From Amyelois transitella (Eukaryota; Arthropoda; Insecta; Lepidoptera; Pyralidae), in NCBI RefSeq assembly GCF_032362555.1, contig NC_083512.1:9164001-9228000 (forward strand): a stretch of DNA of 64,000 nucleotides, written 5' to 3'. The translations under genes and the position numbers were made by a program. Positions 26,415 to 38,900 of this stretch are shown here, piece after piece; the first letter of the stretch is position 1, and each line of letters starts with the position of its first letter. Below the pieces are notes generated by a model that had not been told where the DNA came from, did no database searches, and was given only the letters and a program-made list of their open reading frames with translations.

Positions 26415-27020
26415 CGACAAAAATTCATATAATTAATTTTAATAACATAACTACCTTCGATCAGATGTCATTAAAAATATTTTTTATTTAAAAAAAATAT
26501 GTGACTGTTCGCGAGAAAAGGTACCTTATGGACGTTTATAGTTTCGAAGGTATTGAATGTTTTGTAAATTTTGCAAGAAATAAAGATATTTTTTTTATTG
26601 CTTTTTAGCAAAGCATAAGATCTCAAATTTATTTCCCTATTATTATTTTTTATTTTATGTAAATAATAAGTCCATAATGTGGTCTCAAAGTTTAGTAGAA
26701 AAGGTACCTTACGGCCGCGTGTTAAGAAACGCTAGATGCAAACAAGTCCTGACGTGCTCCGCTTCTGTCCTTGATGCCGCTGCATCGTTGCAATACTTTG
26801 TCTTTGCCGCCAGGCATCTGTACTACTCTTACCTACGCTAAGCATCGTTTTCTATCTCGCTCATCGCTAAGGATACGGCGGCAGTCGACAACGGCACTAG
26901 TCATTGCGTGTTCGTTTATTCTTTCGTTCGGTTGAGTAAAAGCGTTCCTCTGCAAATTTTAGTGTATTTATTAATAATTTGAGATTAAAGTGCAATAGAA
27001 AGTTCGCATCGTGATAAATA

Positions 27021-28115
27021 ATGGAAGGAGATAAAACTAATTATCCTTATAAGAAGGGTAAGTACCTACCTACTACTTTTAACGTCTTATACAATTCCCA
27101 GTAGCATTTATTATTTGTTATTATTAGTACCTACACACATGCGATACTTAAATGAAGGTAAAGAGATGAACAGTTTTGTGTTAAACATTGTTTAGTAAAT
27201 TTTTATCTTTCATTCCGTTTTATAGGGCGTTACATACCCGAAACGGAATCACAAGATATTTTCATGGAAGAGGAGCTATTGGGAACTGAGTCACAATCAG
27301 TTTTGAGTAAGTCAATGTATTATACTATATATTTGTATTGCTCTGCATACTTCTAAATCCGTATAATTATTATGATTAGGAGCATAGTAGGTATATCGGT
27401 GCAAACGGCGCGAGAAATTATTTATCTGTAATTTTGTATGGATGACATTAAAATCATTGATAATTTCGCTATCACATAATTGCGCATTATTTCCACGTAG
27501 CTTTTTTTTACATACATCCTACATCGTACGTCGTAAGACCAGGAACACATTTTTTAAGAATTGTAAAAATAAGTTTTGCTCTTGTTGAGATGTGATGCGT
27601 CATATCTATATTATTATAAGTATTATTATTATGATACTTTTATTCTAGGTATGTTACAAAACGTCAATGATGATGGTGAAACGCAAAATGATCTCTCCCA
27701 AGTAAACCCATATTACCTTTGCGATGATGAGACTCAAATTGATACACAGAAAGATCAAGTGGATACAGTGGACAAGACTCTGGATGAAGAAACTCAAATC
27801 TACCATCGGTCCCCATCTCTGGCAGAAACAGGTATATTTTGGGGTTTATAATGTTTTATAAAGTAAATAAAGTTTTATTCAGGTAAAAGTTATACCAATA
27901 ATAAGTAATAAAATCTTCTTGCAGACGACAAATGTACACAATGTAATTTAAATGAAGTTGATGATTCCCAAAAATTTGAATTTAATAACGGAGCCAAATA
28001 TTTTGGATTAATGATATCAGTTGAATTAAGTAAACTGCCAAAAAAAGAGCAATTATCGTGTATGCAAGAAATGTTAAATGCCTTAAAAAAATATTATGAT
28101 CAGTCACAATTGTAA
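27021..28115 (+). CDS. Short BESS-like isoform of the same transposon gene
   Basis: The third exon's donor (27831) can also join an acceptor before 27925. This exon keeps the phase and reads DKCTQCNLNEVDDSQKFEF, then YFGLMISVELSKLPKKEQLS, and stops at 28113-28115. The second part resembles a BESS protein-interaction motif, as found in MADF-BESS proteins. The product would be about 164 residues: the acidic N-terminus plus a BESS-like end without the catalytic core. Alternatively this is simply a skipped or mispredicted exon. Evidence is the clean splice sites and open phase only. Confidence 0.5.
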
Positions 28116-30209
28116 CTTCTTCCAGGAGTGCATACAAATGACGATTATGCAGCTGAATTCGAGTTATTTCTCCGAGAATATAATTACAATGTAAAAGACA
28201 TTGATCCTGATTCAAATAATTTGGACTTATTTGAACATACAATTACGGAAAGAAATATATTGGAGGACGATTTTATCGAAGAAAACAATGTAGATGTGAC
28301 AATAAATGAAGATATTTTTTTTAAGGAAGGTTGCGGTTGTGAACGACAATGTACAAAACTCTTTCCTCGTGACGAAATACTTGCTTCTAGACTAGATTCC
28401 CAAAACTTAAATGGTTACTGTGACCAACATGTAAATCATCAAAATATTTTGTTAATGGGGGCCTTAAACTGCTTGGCAAATACAACTCCTGAAACAGCGA
28501 AGAAAGGCCACAAATCTAAGACAAGAGATAGAGCAAATGTAGACTATAAATTTCGCGGGATCTCGGTATGTAGATCTTTTTTTCTTTTTGTAAATGGAGT
28601 AGGCATGAAGAAATTTCGAAACATTTTGAGGCAAATTAAAAAGAACGGAATTGAAGTCACTGCACACAAGTCAAGCAAAACTAATAACAAAACTCTTACA
28701 TTAGAACAGCGTGTGCATGCTGTTACGTTCATTAAGAACTTCTCGTTACAAAACTCACTCGTATTGCCTGGTCGAATGCCTTGTTATCGTGACGTTGATT
28801 TACACATTTTACCCAGCAGTATGAGCAAAACCTACATATATGAGAAATACTTAGAAGCATGTACGAAAAATGAAACAAATGCCGTTGGTCGTACCTCATG
28901 GTATCAAATCTGGAAAGATTTTTGCCCAAATATTGTAATACAGCATCCACGTACGGACTTGTGCCATGTCTGTCATAAAAATGTAACAACATTAAACAAG
29001 ATGGCTTCAATGAATGAAGAATCTAAGGCTAAGATTCTTCAAGAATCACTTAATCATCTAACTAATGTTCAGACTGAAAGACAATATTACTCCAACTTAA
29101 TAGCTGAAATAGCTCCAACTGTAGTCAACATGGCTCTTGGCCCTCATGAAGCTTGTGATTTTGATGGTTTGATGCATTATTCGTTTGATTTTGCTCAACA
29201 GGTTCATTTGCCACACGATGCACAACAAGTTGGCCCTTTATATTTTTTGACAGGTTATAAGATCGGTCTTTTCGGGATCGCTATAGAGCCAATGCACAAA
29301 TTTGTACTTTATGTAATTCCTGAGTCATGTGCGACAGGCAAAGGAGCGAACGTTGTTATTTCTTTTCTCCACCATTTTTTCGAAAACTTTGCCCTAGGAG
29401 AGACTAAAGTCGTTTGCCACGCCGATAATTGCGCTGGGCAAAATAAAAACAATTATCTTATACAATACGGATTATGGCGGGTAATGACAGGAAGACACAA
29501 AAGTTTTCAGCTATCGTTTCTACCTGTAGGCCACACCAAATTCGCACCCGACCAATATTTTGGTTTGTTTAAGAAGAAATTCCGAAAATCACAAGTCAGT
29601 ACGGTAAAAGACGTTTGCGAAGCAGCTGTAACAGCATGCCGAATGACAAATTCGATTATGTCAGTAATGGTCGGTAACGAGGTTGGTGATACTGTAAATG
29701 TTAAAACGTATGATTGGGTTAATTTTTTCAAAACCAAAAAACCGGCTACTGTACCAAATTTACTCTCGTACAGCCATTTTAAAACAGATTTATCTTTAGC
29801 TGGTCAAATTGCTTGCGAAAAGTCTGCCACTGGCGAATCTTGCGTCCATCATGTTATATTTAAAGATACATTTAGTATTGACCAGATGCCTGAAGTTATC
29901 CAACCACAAGGCCTCTCCTACGACAGACAAAAATATCTATATGAAAAAATTAGACAATTTGTACCACCTGAATCCCAAGACATACTTTGCCCCAAGCCTT
30001 GTCTGCGCACATCTCAAGATCCTTTGGAAAATCTTCCCCAAATGCTTCTTACTCAGTCACAGCCAAGTTGTAGTGGTGTACAATCTTTGCCAAATACAAA
30101 ACGTAAAAAGCCTACATGCACCTATTGTGGTGAGGTTGGTCACAGAAACCAAGTTCGCGGTGGTGTCTATTTTTGTAAAAAAAGGCGTTCAGAACAAGAA
30201 AACCTTTAA
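27021..30209 (+). CDS. Transposase-like protein, RNase-H-type DDD signature (long isoform)
   Basis: Exons 27021-27057, 27226-27306, 27649-27831 and 28126-30209 join in phase to about 794 residues. The N-terminus is acidic (ETESQDIFMEEELLGTESQ). Then come a Cys cluster (CGCERQC), an YKFRGISVCRSFFLF block and a CHVC pair. The candidate catalytic core is YSFDFAQQVHLP, HADNCAGQNKNN and GHTKFAPDQYFGLFKKKFRK; the candidate acidic residues, numbered from base 28128, are D354, D433 and D475. The C-terminus has a zinc-knuckle-like CTYCGEVGHR. From memory this matches the widespread invertebrate family annotated DUF7869. I cannot confirm that here. It is the only gene of the element, so transposase is the natural role; host co-option is possible. 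Confidence 0.75.
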
Positions 30210-31111
30210 TATCGTGTAACTCGGCCATAAGGACCCTTTTCTTTACATAAAAAGTAATTATATTTTTTACAGAGATTGTAAAAAAGAACTGATTATGTTT
30301 GTAACGATTTATTACTAAAATGATAGAAATAAAACCACTTATTAGAAAAACCATTATCATTAATGTATAATCTTAATTTTATTGTATTGACGGGTTATAA
30401 TTTGTTACATTATTTCCATAAAGTACCTTTTCTCAAATGTATGGATCAAAGACTGCTATTGTGATGTAAGTTTAAGCTGCGATTTAAGTGACTTAAAAAG
30501 CTAAATTATTGATATTGTCAGTGTTATTTCAAGTGAATGAAAGACTTTCGTTGATTTATGTATGAAAAATTATAATGCTTGTTAAATTACGACTGAAATT
30601 TGTTAAGTTTTGTGATTTTGCATGAAAGTTATTAAAGGTGATTTTCACCCCTAATTTTGTTTTTATTTTGTCAAGATTTTCTTTCGAAATCGTGTTCTAA
30701 TAGGTCAGTTAAAAATCTGTAGCTCTCATCGCACGAAATTGGAAAAATTAAACAAAACATCATTTTTTAGAAATTGGTCAATAGACACATTGGTTGGTCC
30801 ATAACAAGGTTCTGATTAGTAATACAAAAGTTGTCTCAACATTCTTTAAAAGACAGGAGTCCTAAGAATAATTTTTCGTTGCCTACTATGTAACTAACAA
30901 CGGCAACATAGTATTCGAGGTGGCTGAACTTAAAATGTCTGTTTCTCGAAATTGCACAATTTTCAGTATAATTTTTAAAAAATTGTATCTCCGTAACAAA
31001 ACATCGTAGGAGGTTGATCTTTTTTGATATCTACAGCTTATTAATCCCAGATTACTACCGTATGCATAACTCCACATCGACCACAAGGTACCTTTAGCCG
31101 CGGATTGTCAC

Positions 31112-31348
31112 ATATTATTTCAAGCCTATGAAAAGTAGAAAAGAAACACATTTCTGTCAATGTCGCAAATGTCAATTTTTGATATATTGATGTCAAGATT
31201 TTGTTGAGTTTCTTGAGAAAAAGTTTGGGGGTTTGATTTTGATTTTATTTGCTGATCAAACATTTCGTTATATTCACGATCGCAAGAAACAGTTTTTCTC
31301 ATCTCGCATTACTTTTTCCTTGGAGATAGGGTCCAAACAAATCACAAA
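31112..31348. other. Promoter-side spacer of rhodanese-A
   Basis: Short region between the transposon end and the rhodanese-A start codon, expected to hold its promoter and 5' UTR. No motif stands out. Confidence 0.4.
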
Positions 31349-32997
31349 ATGATACAAAGAACCATTGCTGGAACATTCAAGGCGCGGATATTTTATCACA
31401 CATTTCAAATTACCCCTTCTAGAAAAATATATTCACAAACGCTTTTCCCTTCACAACAAACCAAAAGTTCGTTGTTTACTTAAGATGTTGTTAAGTACTG
31501 GATCTAATCAGATGTATAATCTAATCGAGTATCATGTTATCTTCATTCTTTACAGATCTTACTCAGCGTATGATATTACCAAGACTTTATACTACTCCTG
31601 CAGGTAATTTTGATAAAATGATAGTAAATTTCGAGCAAGTAAAGAAAGCTACCACTAAAAATGATATATTAATAGTGGATGTGAGAGAACCAGATGAGAT
31701 TAAAGAACATGGAAAAATACCAAACAGTATCAATATACCATGTAAGTCTTTTTATTCTCATAAAATTTATTATATATAAAAGGGCCTCTATGTATTGGAT
31801 TTATATCACCATGCAAGCCTCTCAAAAACCTGTGCTATCCAAGAGGAGAAATAATAATAATATAATAATATATTTATAAATGCACTGTACAGAAATTCTA
31901 TCTGCCTGTGATTTACTTTCTTTACACTGCATCTAGTAATAAAAGATCCAGAAACCAATGTGCGATTAAACACTTCAACCAAAATAGGAATCCATATTTT
32001 TTATCAATTTTTTTTAATTATAAACATTATTTCAACATGTTCTGCTCACACTGCTGTAATCATTCCCAGTGTGTTTAAAGCAATGAAAATGTAAAGAAAT
32101 TTAATAAATTCATTATTAAATTTGTCACATATTTTTAGTGGGTTCTGTATCATCTGTGTTGGGAACCATGTCAGAAAAGGAATTCGAACAGACTTACAAA
32201 AGGCCAAAGCCAACTGAAGATTCAGAAATTATATTTTATTGTATGATTGGAAAAAGATCAGGAATGGCTCAGCAGAATGCTTTAAATTTAGGTTATAAAA
32301 AGTAAGTTTCAAATATCATTACACTTATCAATTCAAAACCACAGTCATCTTAACAACTGTAGACCCTGCCCCCTTTTACACAAATGTTGAGAGAGAATAT
32401 CATATTTAATCATCTTTTGAATAATCAAAGAGATAAAAAAGAAGGAATATATAAAACATGAGGCTTTATCAAGCTTCATGAATTGACCAGCTTACTTTGA
32501 GGTTGACCAAAATAATAGCAGAAGCTAAGAAAAAATGTTGATATAGCTAATGAGCTACATCATTTTTGGACAGACCATGGGGCTCAGAAGCATTTAATGT
32601 TGCAATCATGTTGAGACAGAGATTTCAAGCTTGGAGCTTGTCACAATAGCCCAAAAAAAAAAACAAGTAATGATTTTTTTTAGTTTTGTTTACCCATCTA
32701 CTTTAAATATTGCTCTATTGAGCCAATGCTGTTGTTGGCTCTGTCTACCCCTGTGTAAATATATGTATGTAATAAAGCTGTTGCAAAGTCTAGGCAACAT
32801 AATTATGTAAAATTGTTGAAATGCATTTGTTGCTGTTTTCACACTTCAAAGAGAATATTAGTTTTTACATAAAAAACCAAATAAAAATGTGATATGATTG
32901 AGTTTATTACTTTTGTCCATCTCTTATATACATTTTATTTTTCAGTGTAAAAAATTACCTTGGCAGCTGGACAGACTGGGCATCAAAAGGACAGTAA
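31349..32997 (+). CDS. Single-domain rhodanese (thiosulfate sulfurtransferase-like), gene A
   Basis: Exons 31349-31466, 31556-31741, 32139-32301 and 32946-32997 join in phase to 172 residues. The first 40 or so residues are rich in Arg, Lys, Ser and Thr and lack acidic residues, which suggests a mitochondrial targeting peptide. The domain shows DILIVDVREPDEIKEHG, then GKIPNSINIP, and the active-site loop FYCMIGKRSGMAQ with the sulfur-carrying cysteine, and ends LGSWTDWASKGQ. The family is TSTD1/Hsp67B2-like single-domain rhodaneses, which move sulfane sulfur. Its paralogue lies on the opposite strand at 36-42 kb with identical lengths for the last two exons (163 and 52 nt). The substrate is unknown. 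Confidence 0.88.
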
Positions 32998-33311
32998 ATT
33001 AACTATTTCTAGAATGAATTTACTTAAACAACAGATATGAATATCTTGACTATTATTATTATCATACAGCATTATATCATAATGTTCTTTCTCCTTCTAG
33101 TGTTATTGTTTTCTTTTAGAATCTTTATCTTCTTTTAATAATTATTATGTAGAATGAAACAATGTCTTTAGAAACAATGTTTCGAAATTTATCAAGTTAA
33201 ATCTATTTTGCTTTTTAAATTATATTTTTACTGGCCATTATACCTGGGTTTTCTTTTAAATACTAATATATAAGCAATTTTGAAGGTTTTCTTTTAAATA
33301 CTAATATATTA

Positions 33312-33572
33312 GCCGTGTGGTTACCGGCAACAGCAACAGAAAAAATAATAGGACCACTCCATCTCTTTCCCATGGATGTCGTAAAAGGCGACTAAGGGGC
33401 AGGCTTATAAACTTGGGATTCTTCTTTTAGGCGATGGGCTAGCAACCTGTCACTATTTGAATCTCAATTCTATCTTAAAGCCAAACAGCTGAACTTGGCC
33501 TATCAGTCTTTACAAGACTGTTGGCTCTGTCTACCCTGCAAGGGATAAAGACGTGATCATATGTATGTATGT
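33312..33572 (+). repeat. SINE-like repeat with (ATGT)n tail
   Basis: Full-length copy from GCCGTGTGGTTACCGGCA to GTGATCATATGTATGTATGT. The middle carries GGACCACTCCATCTCTTTCC, GGCGACTAAGGGGCAGGC and GACTGTTGGCTCTGTCTACC. Non-coding, about 260 bp. Related copies are at 25.9, 42.7 and 53.8 kb. The 3' tail resembles that of the LINE family in this window. Confidence 0.75.
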
Positions 33573-33745
33573 AATTTTGAATAATGTTGTCATATCTTTG
33601 AAAACAGCTCTTATGATTTCATTGAATCTATACTTATAATAAATCTGTAGAGAGGTCAATTCTGTACATGGAATATTTTTTCAAAATAACTATCAGGGGG
33701 TGATTAGTGATCGATACTGATGCCAAAAATGCAATCAGTAAAATT

Positions 33746-33778
<33 letters not shown>

Positions 33779-34299
33779 ATGTTCTTTATAGAAACAAAAA
33801 CTACTTGACAGATTTTAATGAAACTTGGTACAGTTATACTTCATACTCCTGAGCAGGTTATAGTATACTTTTCATTACGCTACAATCAATAGGAGCAGAG
33901 CAGTGAAAGGAAATGTTGGGAAATCGGGAGAAGTTACTTGATTTTTTAAGCTTCCGTCGCGTGTGCAGCCTTAGTGGTTAAAGATACAGCAAAACCATGT
34001 ACAACGGAAATATTCTACATAACATTATAAAAAAAATATCCCAAGACAGCATAAGTCTATCTTTTATGGTTGACTCACAATAACACGTGTAATTCCTAAT
34101 AGCTTAGCAGTTCGGAGATTTCTGATTATATTTCTTTACTCTGATGTTTATAATACCAATAACACTCACACTCATTCGTAATTCTTATAAATTAATATTA
34201 CTTTTTTCTAAACACCAAACTTACACGTGAAATAAAATACCCTAACAAGCCATCGCGCGTAACTACTGAATCATGATATAAGGATTATTTTTGCGTAAC
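33573..34299. repeat. Unclassified repeat with TCTG microsatellite
   Basis: A (GTCT)n run of about 28 bp at 33750-33778 sits inside a dispersed-repeat-like segment (ATAATAAATCTGTAGAGAGG, later AATGAAACTTGGTACAGTTA). I recognise this arrangement from lepidopteran interspersed repeats, but not its class. No coding sequence. Confidence 0.45.
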
Positions 34300-34935
34300 G
34301 GTTGCCGCCCTCGACGCGGCTAGCGGCGGCAGGGTATAAAAGGGGCAGGAGGCGAGCGCAAGCTTCATGACCAAGGCAGCCAGGGGGAGACTTCACGCAG
34401 TTCTCTCCTCCAGCCTCGCCCTGAGGACGAAGCTCGGGATGTACCAAACGTACGTCAGATCCCGCCTCACGTACACGGCCCCGGCGTGGTACGCATTCTG
34501 CTCTGAGACTAACAGGAGAAGGATCAGAGCCCAAGAGAACCAAAGTCTCAGAGCAGTCGTCGGAGCCCCGCGCTACGTGAGGATCTCGACGATTCTCAGG
34601 GACCTGAAGTGGGAGAACCTAGATATTCGAGAGGGCGGACGCGTCATCACACAGCCACCTGCGCGGCATCGCGCCGCTCCACGCCTGCCCTCCGGGTCGT
34701 CGGATGAAACCCTCCCCTCGCTGCCTTGCGGCAGACGTCGTCGACCAGTGACGACGCCGCCGCCGATGGGAACTCCCAGTGTATGAAGACGTGAAGACCC
34801 AGGCCGTCACGGCCGCCCCATCGACCTGCCTACAGTCTTAGGCAGCGATGATGCCATTAAAGAGGGCCAAAAGCCCTGACCAATCTACTCCGACTCCCTA
34901 AGGGAGTATGGGAAGACCCGACGACGGCAAGATAG
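34300..34935 (+). mobile_element. 3' end of a Jockey-like LINE, degraded
   Basis: GC-rich island that reads KAARGRLHAVLSSSLALRTK, then TYVRSRLTYTAPAWYAFC and NQSLRAVVGAPRYVR. This is the segment after the reverse transcriptase core in Jockey/CR1-type LINEs. Everything upstream of this is missing, and the frame breaks around residue 90. The GC-rich 3' flank to about 34935 appears to be the LINE's 3' UTR. Confidence 0.75.
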
Positions 34936-35054
34936 TATTGCACAGGCGTTTCAACTTTATTTTCATTTCTTTTTCTTTTGTAAGTTGTAGGTACATATTT
35001 CTGGTTATAATTCTATTAGAATATTTTTTTTAGTTTAATAGGCACTTAGATTTA

Positions 35055-35314
35055 TCTATACTAATATTATAAAACTGAAGAGTTTGTTTGAATGTGCTAA
35101 TCTTAAGAACTACTGGTTCGATTTGAAAGATTATTTTTGTGTTGAATAGACCATTTATCGAGGAAGGCTTTAGGCTATATAACGTTTAGCTGCAACTATT
35201 AGGAGCGAAGAAATAATGGAAAATGTGAAAAAAATCGGGGAAGGAGCATCCTTGAGGGCTTCAATGATGCCCAAAATAACAATTCCACGCGGACGAAGTC
35301 GCAGGCACAGCTAG
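35055..35314 (+). mobile_element. Non-autonomous Helitron-like element, full length
   Basis: Starts TCTATACTAATATTATAAAA and ends GGCACAGCTAG followed by T, matching the TC...CTAG-T rule of Helitrons. About 260 bp and non-coding. It is the same family as the element at 48.0-50.9 kb, and resembles the lepidopteran Lep1/MINE group as I recall it. Confidence 0.7.
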
Positions 35315-35955
35315 TTTTAAATATAAGTGGACATGGGGGCAAAAAATCGATTTAGTGGCACACTCCACATTTGGGAAAATTAGTTTTCCCACGCCCGAAT
35401 TTATTTTTCCCGCATAAGTTAGAGATAATTTCGCCGCGTGCGCAACTGTTGGCCCAGCTGTCAGTGAGTTACCTTTCACATAGGGGTTTTACATCATAGG
35501 TTTGATTCCAATTTTTTTTTTGAAAACAATAAACAAATTGTTTTTTGTTTTGAAAAAATATGCTCATTGTGGTTTTCCTGATGTCATTCAAAACATTAAA
35601 CAAAAGTCAGCTCTGACTAGCACCAGAGCAGCGCTCGATCGCCCAGGCATCAGTCATTAAGGCTTATCTTCATCTTTAATGCATTGGGACACTATTGCAA
35701 TTTTTAATTAAGGCACATTTTAAGAATTAATTAGTCTCATGTTTATAGCTTTTACCTATTGCTTTTCTTCTGGTAAGTAGTAGTTTAGGCCAGATGCCTC
35801 ATTAGTATATAAAATTTCAAAAAAAGTAATGTTTATAGTACAAATAAAAAACAACAAAAACACTTAAAATTTTATTTAAAATATCAACATCAAAAAAGTA
35901 ATGAAAACAGATTCAAATCCAGATATAGATATTCATTGACATCATGTTATTAATT
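35315..35955. other. Spacer between the two rhodanese genes
   Basis: AT-rich DNA between the Helitron and the last exon of rhodanese-B; it should contain the 3' UTR of that gene at its right end. No further gene seen. Confidence 0.5.
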
Positions 35956-38900
35956 TTATTGATGTTTGCTGGACCAGTCATTCCAACTCCCTAGATAGGT
36001 CTTTGACCTAGAAACAAGATAAACAAATATATTATGTTAGAGGTTTTGTTTATAAACCACTAGCGACCCGCCCCGGCTTCGCACGGGTGCAAAATTCGGA
36101 AAAAGTTATACATAAAAACCTTCCTCTTGAATCACTCTACCTGTTACAAAAAACTGCATCAAAATCTGTTGCGTAATTTTAAAGATTTAAGAGTGATTCT
36201 TCCGTTTCGTCCGAATCTCAACGATTTTGTAAAAAGTTTTTTTTTAAGTCGATTTTTCAAAACAGTTACATATAATCATTCGTGTACCTTTCAAGTACAT
36301 ATTATCAGTAAAGGCCTTCATGAAAAAGCTTTCATTGTCAAGAAAATAGCTGGAATGTAATGAACCCACCGAAGGTAATGAAATAAGTACGGAAGGTAAT
36401 GCTTGAATTTGGAAGGTAATGAAATAAAATTAAATATGACGGGAGTGTAATGATTTTGAATGGAAAGTAATGAACAATCAGAAGATGAAATCTTCCGTTC
36501 CTATTACTTAGGTAGGTATATGATTTTTTAAATATTTTTGGACAATAAATAAAAGTCGTGGATGTGTAATCGAACTTTTGTTTTATTAATTAAATGTGTT
36601 ATTCATGAACACATATAAAATAATGAAAAAAATATAAAAAAGAAATGAAATATTCAAGCGTACCCCATATGAATAATCGTTAGAAGGATGATGAATAAAA
36701 AAACAACAAAAAAAATCTTCTGGAATAGAAACTTTGTTAAAAAATAGGCATAAATTAAAACATTGTGTTACAAAAGTAGTAAGCAAGAGAAGTACTTAAC
36801 TCACTATAAAAAAATAAATAAAAATTCAACCAAGTTGGACATAATAATATTTAGATTAAAACTTTAGACTTAGAAATGAAATTAAGATAAAATTGCAAAA
36901 CTTAAATCTCGTTTTATAAAATATTAATAAAATTTAACGGATTATTTAACATTATAAACAATAAGTAGGAACTCTCACGAATTATATTAGAAATCAGTCT
37001 AATCAAAGTTACAATTAGTCATTTTTACTTATTTAAAATTAATATTTGGTAAATTTTTAAACACAAATTGCCCTCTTCTTAATTCTTCCGGCTCATCCAA
37101 ACGTTGCAAAATTCGTGATTCGGGTACAACGTCATCATCGGCCATCCAAATTTCTTAGACTTGCCCTGACCTTTCCTTAAAAAAATTATTTTATACTCTA
37201 GAGAACTTTGCATTCTATTTAAAATTTTACCGATATAATAATTAGAATTCTTTTTTATCTTGTATTTTACGACCACCCAATCGTCTATATTATACTTTAG
37301 TTCAATTTCCTCAATATTTTCTTTATTCAATGCGACATAGCTGCTGTCTGCTAGTTCGGTTATGTTAGAAGGAACCTGAGGAGGAGATACATTACTATCA
37401 ATTCTTATGGAGTCGATGTCGTCTTCAAAATCTTGGAGTTTTGAGCGTTGGTGAATGAACTTTTCGAATTCTGTTTGGTCAATTGAACGGAAACCTGGAC
37501 TGTTTCTAGAAGGCATTTTGAAACTTTGATAATTTACTGCAATGTTTGACAATATTTTTATTTTAGGACTGCCTTCAACTATTATGTCAGAGTTTAACAA
37601 TTCCATAGAATCAAATTGTCTCAAGTCTCCTATGTTATTGAAAATGGTTGGCGAATCGATATGTATTAAATTTTGTAAAGAATCAGGAATCGATCCAGTT
37701 TCGTCAGTATCCGTTGGCTTCATCAAAACATCATCTTCGTTGGATGTTGATGAAGGCATAGCAGTTGTGTTTTTTTTAAACAATCCCACAGCCAGTACAC
37801 CAAGATGTTTCCCATGTTTACATGGTACATAACTGTCACGACTGGTAAAACAACTAAGACTTCTGAGTGAAATGTCAAAAGGCAGCGAGGAAGTCCAAAG
37901 CGCTTGGTGAACCTTATTTGTACCTTTAAAAGCTGGTATGTCTTTCGGAAACTGTCTTTTTGATATTTCTTCAACGGGAATAATAATAATTTCGACATGT
38001 TGGACGTTTTGCTGGACAATTTGGACGAAGTCTTCAAAAGTAGCTACATCACCACCAAATCTGACATAGTTGTCGGCCGTCCTTTTCACAACAGCGCCGA
38101 TGCCATCGGGGGCACCTTTACCGTGCCCCGCTTCTTGATAATTCCATGAAATAAGTTTCAAAGTTGGAATCTGCTGTTTCAGTTTGGACATCATGTAAAA
38201 AATATACCGATTGCGGTATTGACTTGCCGGTGAATCTGATAAAAAATGTAATTCTGTAAGGCTTGGGACTAACTCTTGGGCCATGTTCAAAACTGGTTGT
38301 AAGTGCGCCCATATAGCAGAAGCATCGTGCTTTATATTTTCGCTTATTGTACAAAAAGATTTATGAATTACTTCTTTGGTTTCATGATCATAAAAATATA
38401 ATACTCCTGTATGCAAAGAGATTTGTTGGCGGCTTCCACCGAAATGAAAACTTTGTATTTCTTCATTATATTTTAATAAATAATTTTCGCTGAAGTCTAT
38501 ATGGCATATGACTTCACTAGGAGATAAATTACGTTGCAGATTCTTAATAGCGGAATATTGCATTGTTATATTTAAAACATGCTTGAAGAAAACTGCCAGT
38601 AGAGTTTCGAACTTCATAATGACGTTACGTGGTAAATCTTCCTTTTTCTTTTTTAATGTAACTCTCTTGATTTTTTTTTTACCATCTTTTCCTACGTAGT
38701 CATGCTTCTCAAAAATCCATTCATGATAAACAATAGTTTTCCGATTGTCAAATTCCTGGTACGTCGTGACTTTATTTTTGCAGATTTTGCACTTTCTCTC
38801 TAAACAATTTCTTTCGTACACACTACAACATAAATTGTTCAAAACCTCAGATGAAGAATTTTCTGTGATTATATTAGCTTTCTTTAAAGATTTAATAATA

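Larger units (their letters stand above)
26501..31111 (+). mobile_element. Large DNA transposon, ATAT target duplication, apparently whole
   Basis: The ends GTGAC...GTCAC are flanked by ATAT (26497-26500 and 31112-31115). The first and last 25 bp are imperfect inverted repeats (about 19 of 25 match): GTGAC, a diverged 12-bp block, then AAGGTACC. The element is 4,611 bp and encodes one spliced gene of transposase type. Copies of the palindromic core AAGGTACCTT recur inside both ends. Boundaries are inferred from the ends themselves because no empty site is present. It sits between the divergent promoters of Amot and rhodanese-A. Both ends are present and the long frame is open, so it could be young or domesticated. 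Confidence 0.7.

Noticed and set aside
33750-33778. (GTCT)n run
   Set aside because: A simple microsatellite inside a dispersed repeat; no regulatory meaning inferred.
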